Shown one piece after another: positions 52,016 to 59,015 of a stretch of DNA of 59,015 nt. The stretch's first letter is position 1. Each line of letters opens with the position of its first letter. A program made the translations under genes and the position numbers. Under the pieces are notes generated by a model. The model had not been told where the DNA came from. It was given only the letters and a program-made list of their open reading frames with translations, and did not search any database. The DNA is from Gemmatimonadota bacterium. Lineage in GTDB: Bacteria; Gemmatimonadota; Gemmatimonadetes; Longimicrobiales; Gaopeijiaceae. Location of the stretch: contig JADFSR010000028.1 of the NCBI GenBank assembly GCA_022560615.1, forward strand, positions 1 to 59,015, in the 5' to 3' direction.

Positions 52016-53962
52016 ATGACAAGACTGGTCCGCTGTTGGGCGGTCGCCGCGATGTTCGCGAGCGCCTGCACGCCAGCCCTCAGGCTGACCCCCAGTGACG
52101 CCTCGGTGGTCCTCTCCCATCAAGTGCTCGACGCAGCGGATCCAGGTCAGCCCGGTCCGCGTGAGGTGCGCACGCTCTACTACGGCAGCGGCACTGACAA
52201 GAACCGGCCCGAGTACCGTGACTCGGTCGCGATCACGACAGAGCCTGTCGACGCCTCCAAGCTCGTCAGCCTCGGGGGTTCCGCGAGCAGTCGGAACTCT
52301 TACTGGGGCTTCACGCCCAAGGAGATGCCGCTCAACGCACGCGTCTGGTATCCGGAGGGTGACGGTCCTTTTCCGCTCGTCCTCGTGGTGCACGGCAACC
52401 ACAACATGCGTGATTTCTCGGACCCGGGTTACGACTACCTCGGGGAGTTACTCGCCAGCCGTGGGTACATCCTCGCGAGCGTGGACGAGAACTTCATCAA
52501 CGGTGGCATCCGGGGAGAGAACGACGCGCGCGGCTGGTTCCTTCTGAAGCACCTGGAGCTGTTCAAGGGCTTCAACGAGGAGGAGGGCAATGCGTTCGAG
52601 GGAAAGGTCGACATGAGCAACATCGCGCTCATGGGCCATTCTCGGGGCGGCGAAGCCGTGGCGAATGCCGCCGCTTTCAACAAGCTCACGCACTATCCCG
52701 ACGATGCATCGCTGAGGTTCGACTTCGACTTCGACATCAAGGGCATCGTCTCGATCGCGCCCGTCGACGGCCAGTACTTGCCCACCGGTCGCAAGGTCGT
52801 CGTCGAGGACATGAGCTATCTCACGTTTCACGGCTCGCACGATGGGGACGTGACGAGCTTCCACGGGTTGCGCATCTACGACCGGCTGAAGTTCAACGAA
52901 TCGGACGACTTCCACTTCAAGTCGGCGGTCTACGTGTACCGCGCGAACCACGGACAGTGGAACAGCGTCTGGGGATCGGGCGACAGCGGTCCGCGTAGCG
53001 CGCGCACGCTCGACCTGCGTGGCCTGATCCCGGAAGAGGATCAGCGCCGCTTCGCCGAGATCTACATCTCGGCGTTCCTGGAGGTGGTGCTGAAGGGCAA
53101 CAAGGAGTATCTGCCCATCTTCCGAGACCACCGGGTCATCGGGCAGTGGTTGCCCAATACGATGTACATCACGCGCTTCGAGACGAACGCCTTCCGGCCA
53201 CTCGCGACGTTCGAAGAGGACATCGACGTGACCCGAGGCACCGAGGATGGCGTGACGCTGCGGGGAGACTCACTAGCGACGTGGAAGGAGTCGACGCTGC
53301 TGCTCCGCTCCTCGAACCGGGAGAACACATCGAGCTCACAGGAGAACCAGGCGGTGACGCTCGGTTGGAACAACCGTATCACCGGTTCCGACACCACGCG
53401 CCATGGCCCGGCCGCGTCGTACACGGTCGAGTTGAATGGGCGCCTCGCGGCGCGATGGGCGCTCGGGCGGCAGCATTCGCTCGAGTTCATGCTCGGTCCC
53501 ACGAACTCGATGCCGGGACCGCGTCGAGATCCCTCGCCGGACACGGCATCCACGGCGGACGAGGAGGACCGCGATGAGCCCGACGATCGAGGAGGTCGCG
53601 GCAGCGATGATGACGGCGACAAGCCGCCCGTCGACCTCAGCATCGAGCTCGCAGACGCTGCGGGAAGAGTCGCGAGCGTCAGACTAGGCGACTATGGTGC
53701 GATACGTCGCCCGCTGGAGACGTACATACTGCGGCGAGGCGACCAGGAGGCCTCACGCTTCAGGGATCACTGGGAGTTGATCCTCCAGACGTACTCCATT
53801 CCGCTTGCGGACTTCGTCGAGGAGAACGAGTCGCTCGATCTCCGGCAGCTCACCGAGATTCGGTTCGTGTTCGACCGTGTGCATGCCGGCGAGGTGGTCG
53901 TGGACCAGATCGGCATCAGTGAGTTGGAGCCAGGCTTTCTGAGTGCACGAGTAGAGCGCTGA
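52016..53962 (+). CDS. large alpha/beta-hydrolase lipoprotein (648 aa)
   Basis: The N-terminus is a lipoprotein signal (MTRLVRCWAVAAMFASAC). Region 1 (about 90-330) is an alpha/beta hydrolase: GPFPLVLVVHGNHNMRDFSD, YILASVDENFINGG, the elbow IALMGHSRGGEAVANAA, then SYLTFHGSHDGDVTSFHGLR with an acid candidate and VYRANHGQWNSVWG with His. This resembles chlorophyllase/PETase-like secreted hydrolases. A C-terminal part (about 400-640) is beta-rich, with a very acidic Asp/Glu stretch (EEDRDEPDDRGGRGSDDDGD). It is followed after 2 bp by the asparagine-synthetase-like gene, indicating one operon. Confidence 0.8.
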   Translation: MTRLVRCWAVAAMFASACTPALRLTPSDASVVLSHQVLDAADPGQPGPREVRTLYYGSGTDKNRPEYRDSVAITTEPVDASKLVSLGGSASSRNSYWGFTPKEMPLNARVWYPEGDGPFPLVLVVHGNHNMRDFSDPGYDYLGELLASRGYILASVDENFINGGIRGENDARGWFLLKHLELFKGFNEEEGNAFEGKVDMSNIALMGHSRGGEAVANAAAFNKLTHYPDDASLRFDFDFDIKGIVSIAPVDGQYLPTGRKVVVEDMSYLTFHGSHDGDVTSFHGLRIYDRLKFNESDDFHFKSAVYVYRANHGQWNSVWGSGDSGPRSARTLDLRGLIPEEDQRRFAEIYISAFLEVVLKGNKEYLPIFRDHRVIGQWLPNTMYITRFETNAFRPLATFEEDIDVTRGTEDGVTLRGDSLATWKESTLLLRSSNRENTSSSQENQAVTLGWNNRITGSDTTRHGPAASYTVELNGRLAARWALGRQHSLEFMLGPTNSMPGPRRDPSPDTASTADEEDRDEPDDRGGRGSDDDGDKPPVDLSIELADAAGRVASVRLGDYGAIRRPLETYILRRGDQEASRFRDHWELILQTYSIPLADFVEENESLDLRQLTEIRFVFDRVHAGEVVVDQIGISELEPGFLSARVER

Positions 53963-53964
53963 CC

Positions 53965-55299
53965 ATGACCACACGCCTAGTCCCGCTCAACCGCGTCGTC
54001 GACCTGACCGACCACGACAAGAACGCCATCTTCAACATGACGGTCGACGAGGCCCGTGAGCTCCTGCGCTCCGGCCCCGCGCAGGCCGTAGAGACGATCG
54101 ACGGATCGTTCGCGCTCGTGAGCGTCGACGGCAGTACCGTTCGCCTCGCCCGCTCGATGGACCGCCCTCTCAGGCACTTCATCGCGAAGCTGGTCGACGG
54201 TCCGTGCCTCGTCGTTGCCGACCGCATCGACGCGATCCACGCCTGGCTCGCTGACAACGGCATGGAGAACCAGTTCCATCCGTACTACACGCGAATGGTG
54301 CCAGCGCATTACGTGACGCAGCTTCGGCTCGTCGGGTGTCCCGATCCGACCCCGACCTTCGAGCGCTTCTTCGATCCGCCGTGCGGCACGTCGACCGACG
54401 ACCTCGAGACCCTGGGCGAGGCGTACGTACGCGCCGCGTACGACGAAATCGAGAAGTGGATCGACCACCGTGCGCCCGAAGGTCCGCTCGGTGTGTGCTT
54501 CTCGGGCGGCATCGACTCCGGAGCCGTCTTCCTGCTCACTCTGCACGCGCTGCTCGAGCGCGGCGACGTGCCGACGCGTCTCAAGGCGTTCACATTGGCC
54601 GTGAACGGTGGCGGAGCCGACGTCGAACGCGCTCGCACGTTTCTGAAGCGACTGGATCTCGATCTGTACCACGAGACGATCGAGGTGAGCAGCGCCGATC
54701 TCGACTGGCGCGCGACCGTGCGCGCGGTGGAGGACTACAAGCCCCTCGACATCGAAGCCGCGACGATGGGGCTCGCGCTCGTGCGAGGCATCCGGGAACG
54801 GTATCCCGAGTGGAAGTATCTGCTCGATGGTGACGGCGGGGACGAGAACCTCAAGGACTATCCCATCGAGGATAATCCGGAGCTCACGATCCACAGCGTG
54901 CTCAACAACTCCATGCTGTACCAGGAGGGGTGGGGTGTGCACAGCATCAAGCACTCGCTCACCTACAGCGGCGGCCTGAGCCGCAGCTACGCCCGCACCT
55001 ACGCGCCCGCCGCGCTGAACGGCTTCGTCGGCTTCAGCCCGTTCACACGGCCTGGGGTCATCCGGGTCGCTGAGTCGATCCCGTTCATCGAGTGGACCGA
55101 CTGGGATCACGCCGAGCTGTACGACTTGAAGGGTCGCCTGGTATCGGCTGGCATCCGAGCGCTGACCGGTCAGGAGATGCCCGTATTCGAGAAGTGCCGG
55201 TTCCAGCGTGGCGCCGTCGAGAGCGATGTGTTCTCGTCTGCGTTCCCGACCGACGCGATGGAGTACCGCCAGGCGTTCAACGCGATCTACGTGTCGTAG
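53965..55299 (+). CDS. asparagine synthetase-like enzyme lacking the glutaminase Cys (444 aa)
   Basis: The C-terminal synthetase domain has the PP-loop LGVCFSGGIDSGAVFLLTLH (SGGIDS, residues 180-185), VNGGGADVERARTFLKRLD, the synthase acid in DLDWRATVRAV-EDYKP and LLDGDGGDENLKDYPIEDNP. The N-terminal half resembles a class II glutaminase (DGSFALVSVDGSTVRLARSM) but the protein starts MTTRLVPLNR, with no Cys at position 2, so glutamine hydrolysis is not expected. It probably adenylates a carboxylate and uses another amine or ammonia. Starts 3 bp after the hydrolase stop; its stop overlaps the next GTG. Confidence 0.85.
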   Translation: MTTRLVPLNRVVDLTDHDKNAIFNMTVDEARELLRSGPAQAVETIDGSFALVSVDGSTVRLARSMDRPLRHFIAKLVDGPCLVVADRIDAIHAWLADNGMENQFHPYYTRMVPAHYVTQLRLVGCPDPTPTFERFFDPPCGTSTDDLETLGEAYVRAAYDEIEKWIDHRAPEGPLGVCFSGGIDSGAVFLLTLHALLERGDVPTRLKAFTLAVNGGGADVERARTFLKRLDLDLYHETIEVSSADLDWRATVRAVEDYKPLDIEAATMGLALVRGIRERYPEWKYLLDGDGGDENLKDYPIEDNPELTIHSVLNNSMLYQEGWGVHSIKHSLTYSGGLSRSYARTYAPAALNGFVGFSPFTRPGVIRVAESIPFIEWTDWDHAELYDLKGRLVSAGIRALTGQEMPVFEKCRFQRGAVESDVFSSAFPTDAMEYRQAFNAIYVS

Positions 55300-56255
55300 T
55301 GGGTCCGGCCACGCTCGTCGATACCAATGCGTGGATCCGGAGCCTGAGGGCGCCCAAGCCCTCGTTCGATCCTTGGGTCCCTCAGGCGCTACAGGTTGAG
55401 GACGAGCGCGCACGCGACGGCTCGACCGCGTCCGTGGGCACGGTCTTCATCACGAACCGTGAATGCCCGTTCACCTGTCTGATGTGTGATCTGTGGAAAT
55501 ACACCACGGACGAGTCGGTACCGGCCGGGGCCGTGGACCGCCAGGTCGAAGTTGCGCTCGGACAGATGGGTGGCATCCGACAGGTGAAGCTGTACAACGC
55601 AGGGAACTTCTTCGACGACCGCGCGATCGCCCCGGAGGATCGTGAGCGCATCGCGAGGCGGCTGGGGCATTTGGACGTCGTGATCGTCGAGAACCACCCC
55701 AAGCTGGTCGACGACCGTGTTTCGGCGTTCTGCGACGCGGTCGCAACCGAGGTGGATGTCGCGATGGGGCTCGAGACCGTACATCCCGAAATCTTGCCTC
55801 GGCTCAACAAGCGAATGACCCTGGCGGACTTCGAAGCAGCGACGCGGCGATTGCGCGCCATGGGCCTGCAGGTTCGTGCGTTCATCCTCCTTCGAGCTCC
55901 CTTCATGTCGGAGGCAGAGGGTGTGGAGTGGGCGTGCCGCTCGATCGACTTTGCGTTCTCGGTTGGCGTCGAGTGCTGCTCGGTCATCCCGACGCGGGCC
56001 GGCAACGGCGCGCTCGACGCATTGGCGGCCGAGGGTCATTTCCTGCCACCGACGCTCGACTCTCTCGAGATCGTTGCCGCGTACGGCGTGGGCCTCGAAC
56101 AGGGCCGGGTCTTCGCCGACCTATGGGACGTCGAGCGTATCGCGACGTGTGACCGTTGCGCGGCCGCGCGCGTGGAGCGTCTTCGCAAGCTCAACCTCAC
56201 GCAAACGACTCCCCAACGCGTGCCATGTGACTGTCGCGAGACCCGTGCGGTGTGA
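55299..56255 (+). CDS. radical SAM enzyme (318 aa)
   Basis: GTG 55299 shares its G with the preceding TAG. The SAM cluster motif is ECPFTCLMCDLWKY (C56-x3-C60-x2-C63), within FITNRECPF. The barrel continues with VKLYNAGNFFDDRAIAPEDR, VDVAMGLETVHPEILPRLNK and VRAFILLRAPFMSEAEGVEW. The C-terminus has Cys pairs CDRCAAARVERL and PCDCRET, possible ligands of an extra Fe-S cluster. It resembles a family of unassigned (Elp3-like) radical SAM proteins found with oxidoreductases. Reaction unknown; tight overlap with both neighbours points to a common pathway. Confidence 0.87.
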   Translation: MGPATLVDTNAWIRSLRAPKPSFDPWVPQALQVEDERARDGSTASVGTVFITNRECPFTCLMCDLWKYTTDESVPAGAVDRQVEVALGQMGGIRQVKLYNAGNFFDDRAIAPEDRERIARRLGHLDVVIVENHPKLVDDRVSAFCDAVATEVDVAMGLETVHPEILPRLNKRMTLADFEAATRRLRAMGLQVRAFILLRAPFMSEAEGVEWACRSIDFAFSVGVECCSVIPTRAGNGALDALAAEGHFLPPTLDSLEIVAAYGVGLEQGRVFADLWDVERIATCDRCAAARVERLRKLNLTQTTPQRVPCDCRETRAV

Positions 56256-57741
56256 GGTCGCGGTCATCGGTGGAGGATTCGGCGGTACGCTCGTGGCCAT
56301 GTGCCTCGCCGCGCAGGGCCGTGACGTCATCGTGCTCGAACGTGATCGGCACCCACGCTTCGCGATCGGCGAGTCGTCCACACCGCTCGCGAACCTCGTG
56401 CTCGAAGACATCAGCAGACGGTACTCGCTCGATGCGTTGATCCCGCTCTGCCGTTACGGGACATGGAAGCGGAGTTATCCCGAAGTCCGCTGTGGGCCGA
56501 AGCGTGGATTCAGCTTCTTCGCGCACGAGCCGGGGCGCCCTTTCGAGTGGTTCACCGACCATCGCACCGAGCTGCTGGTTACAGCTAACCCGTCCGAAGA
56601 CGTCGCCGACACGCAGTGGCTGCGCTCCGACGTCGACTCGCTCTTCGCCAAGACCGCCAAAGAACACGGAGTGCGTGTTCTCGAGGGTGTGCACGTGGTC
56701 GGCGCTGAACGGGGGAAGGGCTGGCGGCTGACGCTCTCGCAGGAGGACACGGCCGAGTTGTCCCCCGAGACCACCGGCGGGTCGTTGTCCCTCCGCGCCG
56801 ACTTCGTGATCGACGCCTCGGGAGGTGCCTCTCCCCTCCCCGCGGCAGTGGGGCTCACCGATGCCAGCCAGAGCCTCGCCACACGGTCGCGCGCGCTTTT
56901 CTCGCACTTCGAAGGCGTTGCCCCCTGGCACACGATCTGCTCGGCGGCTGGAGGGACGCTCGCAGACCATCCGTTCCCGGCAGACGACGCGGCGCTCCAC
57001 CACGTAACGCCCGACGGCTGGTTCTGGATGCTGCGCTTCGACCACGGTGTGACGAGCGTCGGAGCTGTGGTCACCGACGAGGGAAAGAGTGGATCGGTCA
57101 GCGGGGAGTGGCAGGCGCTGCTCGAGCGATATCCGTCGGTGGCGGCCCAGATGTCAGCTGCAGAGCCGGTAAGACCGTTGGTGCGCACGGGCCGCTTGCA
57201 GCGACGCCTCCGTCCGGCGGCGGGACCGGACTGGGCACTGCTACCGGGAGCCGCCTACTTCATCGACCCATTCTTGAGCCCTGGCAACGCGCACACCATG
57301 CACGGCGTGGAGCGACTCTCTCGGATCTTCGAGTCGTGGCCGGACCGAGGCGCGATGGGCGTCCAGCTCGCTGAGTACGACCGCCGATTGCAGGCGGAGA
57401 TCGACTTCCTCGACGCTCTCATCCACGGGTGCTACCTGGCGCTCGCCTCGCTCCCTCTGCTGGCCGCGTTCACGATGTACTACTTCGCGGGAGCGATCTA
57501 CAGCGAGGAGCGGCGGCGAAACGGCACGGCGGAAGACGGTGACGGCTTCCTCCACTCGCATGACGTCGCGTTCCGCGGGCGGATGTTGGGGGCGTACCGC
57601 GATCTCGTTGGCATGACGGGTGGGTCCGTGCACTCCGACGTCGTTGAAGCGTTCGCGAGTCGAGTCGCGACGGACATCGAGCCGTGGAATACGACTGGCC
57701 TCTGCGACCCTGGGCGGCGGAACATGTACCCCTACAGATAG
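56245..57741 (+). CDS. FAD-dependent oxidoreductase of the halogenase/GGR superfamily (498 aa)
   Basis: GTG 56245 (or 56227) overlaps the radical SAM gene. The FAD site VIGGGFGGTLVAMCLAAQGR (GxGxxG) and VIVLERDRHPRF are followed by IGESSTPLANLVLEDI, typical of tryptophan-halogenase relatives. Later come FVIDASGGASPLPAAVG and the hallmark region GWFWMLRFDHGVTSVGAVV, where halogenases have WxWxIP; here the motif reads WFWMLRF, so chlorination is not certain. LPGAAYFIDPFLSPGNAHTM is a second FAD motif. Likely a flavin monooxygenase, halogenase or reductase acting on the product of the coupled enzymes. Confidence 0.84.
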   Translation: MRCEVAVIGGGFGGTLVAMCLAAQGRDVIVLERDRHPRFAIGESSTPLANLVLEDISRRYSLDALIPLCRYGTWKRSYPEVRCGPKRGFSFFAHEPGRPFEWFTDHRTELLVTANPSEDVADTQWLRSDVDSLFAKTAKEHGVRVLEGVHVVGAERGKGWRLTLSQEDTAELSPETTGGSLSLRADFVIDASGGASPLPAAVGLTDASQSLATRSRALFSHFEGVAPWHTICSAAGGTLADHPFPADDAALHHVTPDGWFWMLRFDHGVTSVGAVVTDEGKSGSVSGEWQALLERYPSVAAQMSAAEPVRPLVRTGRLQRRLRPAAGPDWALLPGAAYFIDPFLSPGNAHTMHGVERLSRIFESWPDRGAMGVQLAEYDRRLQAEIDFLDALIHGCYLALASLPLLAAFTMYYFAGAIYSEERRRNGTAEDGDGFLHSHDVAFRGRMLGAYRDLVGMTGGSVHSDVVEAFASRVATDIEPWNTTGLCDPGRRNMYPYR

Positions 57742-57792
57742 GGTGGACGCATCGGTGCCCGAATGCCGGCGAACTTCCGGGACGGGGCACTA
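57741..57792. repeat. half-copy of the 31443 MITE-like element
   Basis: GGGTGGACGCATCGGTGCCC to GGGACGGGGCACTAG matches the inverse of 31443-31495 with few changes. It starts in the TAG of the FAD gene and its terminal CTAG supplies the stop codon of the minus-strand gene at 57790. Confidence 0.6.
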
Positions 57793-58782
57793 GCGCCAAC
57801 GAACTCCGAAGCGGTGCGTCCCGGAAGCACCATCGACGTCCACGGGCTGGAACGCCCACTCCAGGGTGATGTTGTCGCCCCAGAACGCGAAGCCGAGACT
57901 CAGCCGACTGGCGTCGCCCTCCGGCACGCGCCGCGCGCCGATACGCGCCACGAAGGTCCGGCCACGGATTGGCCAGTAACCGATCTCGACACCGCCTGAC
58001 GGAATTGCCTGGTCACCCACATAGGTCAGGGCGCCCGTGACGCCGACGTCCAGGATGCCGACCGGCTCGCCGTATGCACCGACGCCGAACGTGACGCCAT
58101 CGGGCCGAGCCATATCGCGTCCGTCCAGGGATAGATCGCTTCCTACGTTGCGATAGGTGAGCCCGGCTTTTAGGGGGCCGAGGTCCGTGGCGACGCCGAA
58201 GTCGAAGAGCACGCCGGCGTCGCGCGTCGTCCCAACGCGCTGTTCGACGAGCTTCGTGGCGACGCCGAAGTCGATGCCGAACAGCTCCCGCGAATAACCG
58301 ACGGTCGCGACGCGTTCTGAGACCGGCGAGGGGCCGAGCGTGAACAAGTGATCCTGCCCGCCGGGAGCCGTGTCAGAGCCTTCGGCGGCCGCCCCGTATT
58401 GGAGCGTCTGTAGGCCGACACCGATGCCGCCGCCCAACCACTGCCGCGCGGCCGAGACAGTAGTGGAGCTGCTGTTTGCACCCCAACGCTGCAGGTCGAG
58501 CCCGAAGCCCGACGCACCGGTCAAGAGCGCTGGATGGTAGAACACGGCATCGGCGTGCCGAGCGTTCATCATGTATGCGTTGCCGAGCGCCATTGCGCGC
58601 GTGGAAGCGGGAAGCTCCAACACGCGAGGGAGGGCGCCAGCGGTCTGCGCGGCGCCGTTTGCCGTGAACAGGACGCAGTAGGCTAGAAGGGTGATCGGAA
58701 AGGGGGGCGGGCCGCCACCCGTGCTTACGCACGGGTCCCCGGGTGCCACGGCCCTATATCCTAGGCGGAGCTTCGAAGGCAT
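57790..58782 (-). CDS. PorV-like outer-membrane barrel protein with foreign 5' end
   Basis: The mature part reads ARVLELPASTRAMALGNAYM, HADAVFYHPALLTGASGFGL, and many antiparallel strands (GGGIGVGLQTLQYGAAAEGS, YSRELFGIDFGVATKLVEQR, GALTYVGDQAIPSGGVEIGY) ending SGTHRFGVRWR, like PorV/UPF0164-type barrels. The signal peptide has been partly replaced: ITLLAYCVLFTANGAAQT is preceded by residues encoded by the repeat element at 58683. The frame stays open through the element to 59007. The true start is uncertain; I give 58782 (ATG within the element). The stop comes from the 57741 repeat. Confidence 0.65.
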   Translation of the reverse strand: MPSKLRLGYRAVAPGDPCVSTGGGPPPFPITLLAYCVLFTANGAAQTAGALPRVLELPASTRAMALGNAYMMNARHADAVFYHPALLTGASGFGLDLQRWGANSSSTTVSAARQWLGGGIGVGLQTLQYGAAAEGSDTAPGGQDHLFTLGPSPVSERVATVGYSRELFGIDFGVATKLVEQRVGTTRDAGVLFDFGVATDLGPLKAGLTYRNVGSDLSLDGRDMARPDGVTFGVGAYGEPVGILDVGVTGALTYVGDQAIPSGGVEIGYWPIRGRTFVARIGARRVPEGDASRLSLGFAFWGDNITLEWAFQPVDVDGASGTHRFGVRWR

Positions 58783-59015
58783 AGCCGTCGCGGGCACCGC
58801 CGCCGAAGGCGGTGGTCCGAGGAGCTCCAACGACGGAGATGGGGCCGTGCCACCGCAACCCACAGACTCGTGTGTCCTTTCAGCCATGGTGTTGGGCACA
58901 TGGCGGTTGCGCGGTTGATCCATCGTCTCTCCTCGTCGGACCACCGCCTTCGGCGGCGGTGCCCGCTCGGCTACGACTCCTCGTCGTTCCTTGCCTGAAC
59001 CGCGCAAGCGCCATG
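58683..59015. mobile_element. second, inverted copy of the 51061 element (truncated by window end)
   Basis: It begins CTAGAAGGGTGATCGGAAAG and follows the inverse of 51427 toward 51061, with internal differences near 58740-58800. The far inverted end lies beyond 59015. Hairpin segments (CCCGTGC-ttac-GCACGGG; CACCGCC-ttcggc-GGCGGTG) are conserved. Its insertion point is inside the signal peptide region of the PorV-like gene. Confidence 0.72.

Noticed and set aside
53977-55413. A 478-codon open frame on the minus strand opposite the Asn-synthetase-like gene
   Set aside because: It is antisense to a gene with intact PP-loop and domain motifs, and its translation is rich in Arg, Val and Glu without any fold signature. 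Typical shadow frame in GC-rich DNA.

Overview
The window is GC-rich chromosomal DNA from a bacterium that most resembles Gemmatimonadota, with Acidobacteriota-like groups as the alternative. The basis is two PadR-regulator/ADOP-permease pairs (one broken), stubs of a Ser/Thr kinase and a PP2C phosphatase of the type common there, many secreted lipoproteins of unknown role, and a long MoxR/DUF58/BatA/DUF4159/DUF4175 operon. The assignment is inferred from gene content, not from a marker gene.

Layout. 1-7.6 kb: a truncated VOC gene, an intact PadR/ADOP pair, then scattered lipoprotein and membrane genes among gene fragments (aminotransferase, kinase, TonB). 7.6-9.4 kb: a tandem operator-like site and an IS element with perfect 23-bp ends. 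9.4-13.4 kb: a hypothetical protein, a D-2-hydroxyacid dehydrogenase lipoprotein and a secreted conserved protein. 13.4-24.4 kb is an accessory zone. It holds a GMC oxidoreductase scrap, a second truncated IS copy, a compact 1.6-kb patch (two promoter-terminator units that look like small RNAs, a tRNA-like gene, small DNA-binding-type proteins and palindromic operators), an ISAzo13-family element, a PadR/ADOP pair broken by an 11-bp duplication, a decayed IS1595-family element, a Doc/AbrB toxin-antitoxin pair and two solo IS ends.

24.4-31.4 kb, minus strand: a kinase-M23-class III aminotransferase fusion, four linked pseudopilin-like genes and ettA. 31.8-47.2 kb, minus strand: nine genes in near-continuous overlap (DUF4159, VWA/GATase-like, caspase-fold, TPR-gluzincin, DUF4159, MoxR, DUF58, BatA-VWA, DUF4175), which look like one envelope or stress-chaperone machine built around a MoxR ATPase. 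47.3-50.9 kb: small secreted proteins and a DPP-IV-like S9 peptidase. 51.4-52 kb: a cyclophilin.

52.0-57.7 kb, plus strand: a tightly coupled set of an alpha/beta hydrolase lipoprotein, an asparagine-synthetase-like enzyme without the glutaminase cysteine, a radical SAM enzyme and an FAD enzyme of the halogenase/geranylgeranyl-reductase superfamily. This is the best candidate for an undescribed biosynthetic system. The window closes with a PorV-like outer-membrane protein whose 5' end has been replaced by a repeat element. The same element, with 31-bp inverted ends that carry a terminal CTAG, sits at 51.06-51.43 kb and supplies stop codons to both neighbours.

All product calls are by eye from translated sequence. 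No database search was run.
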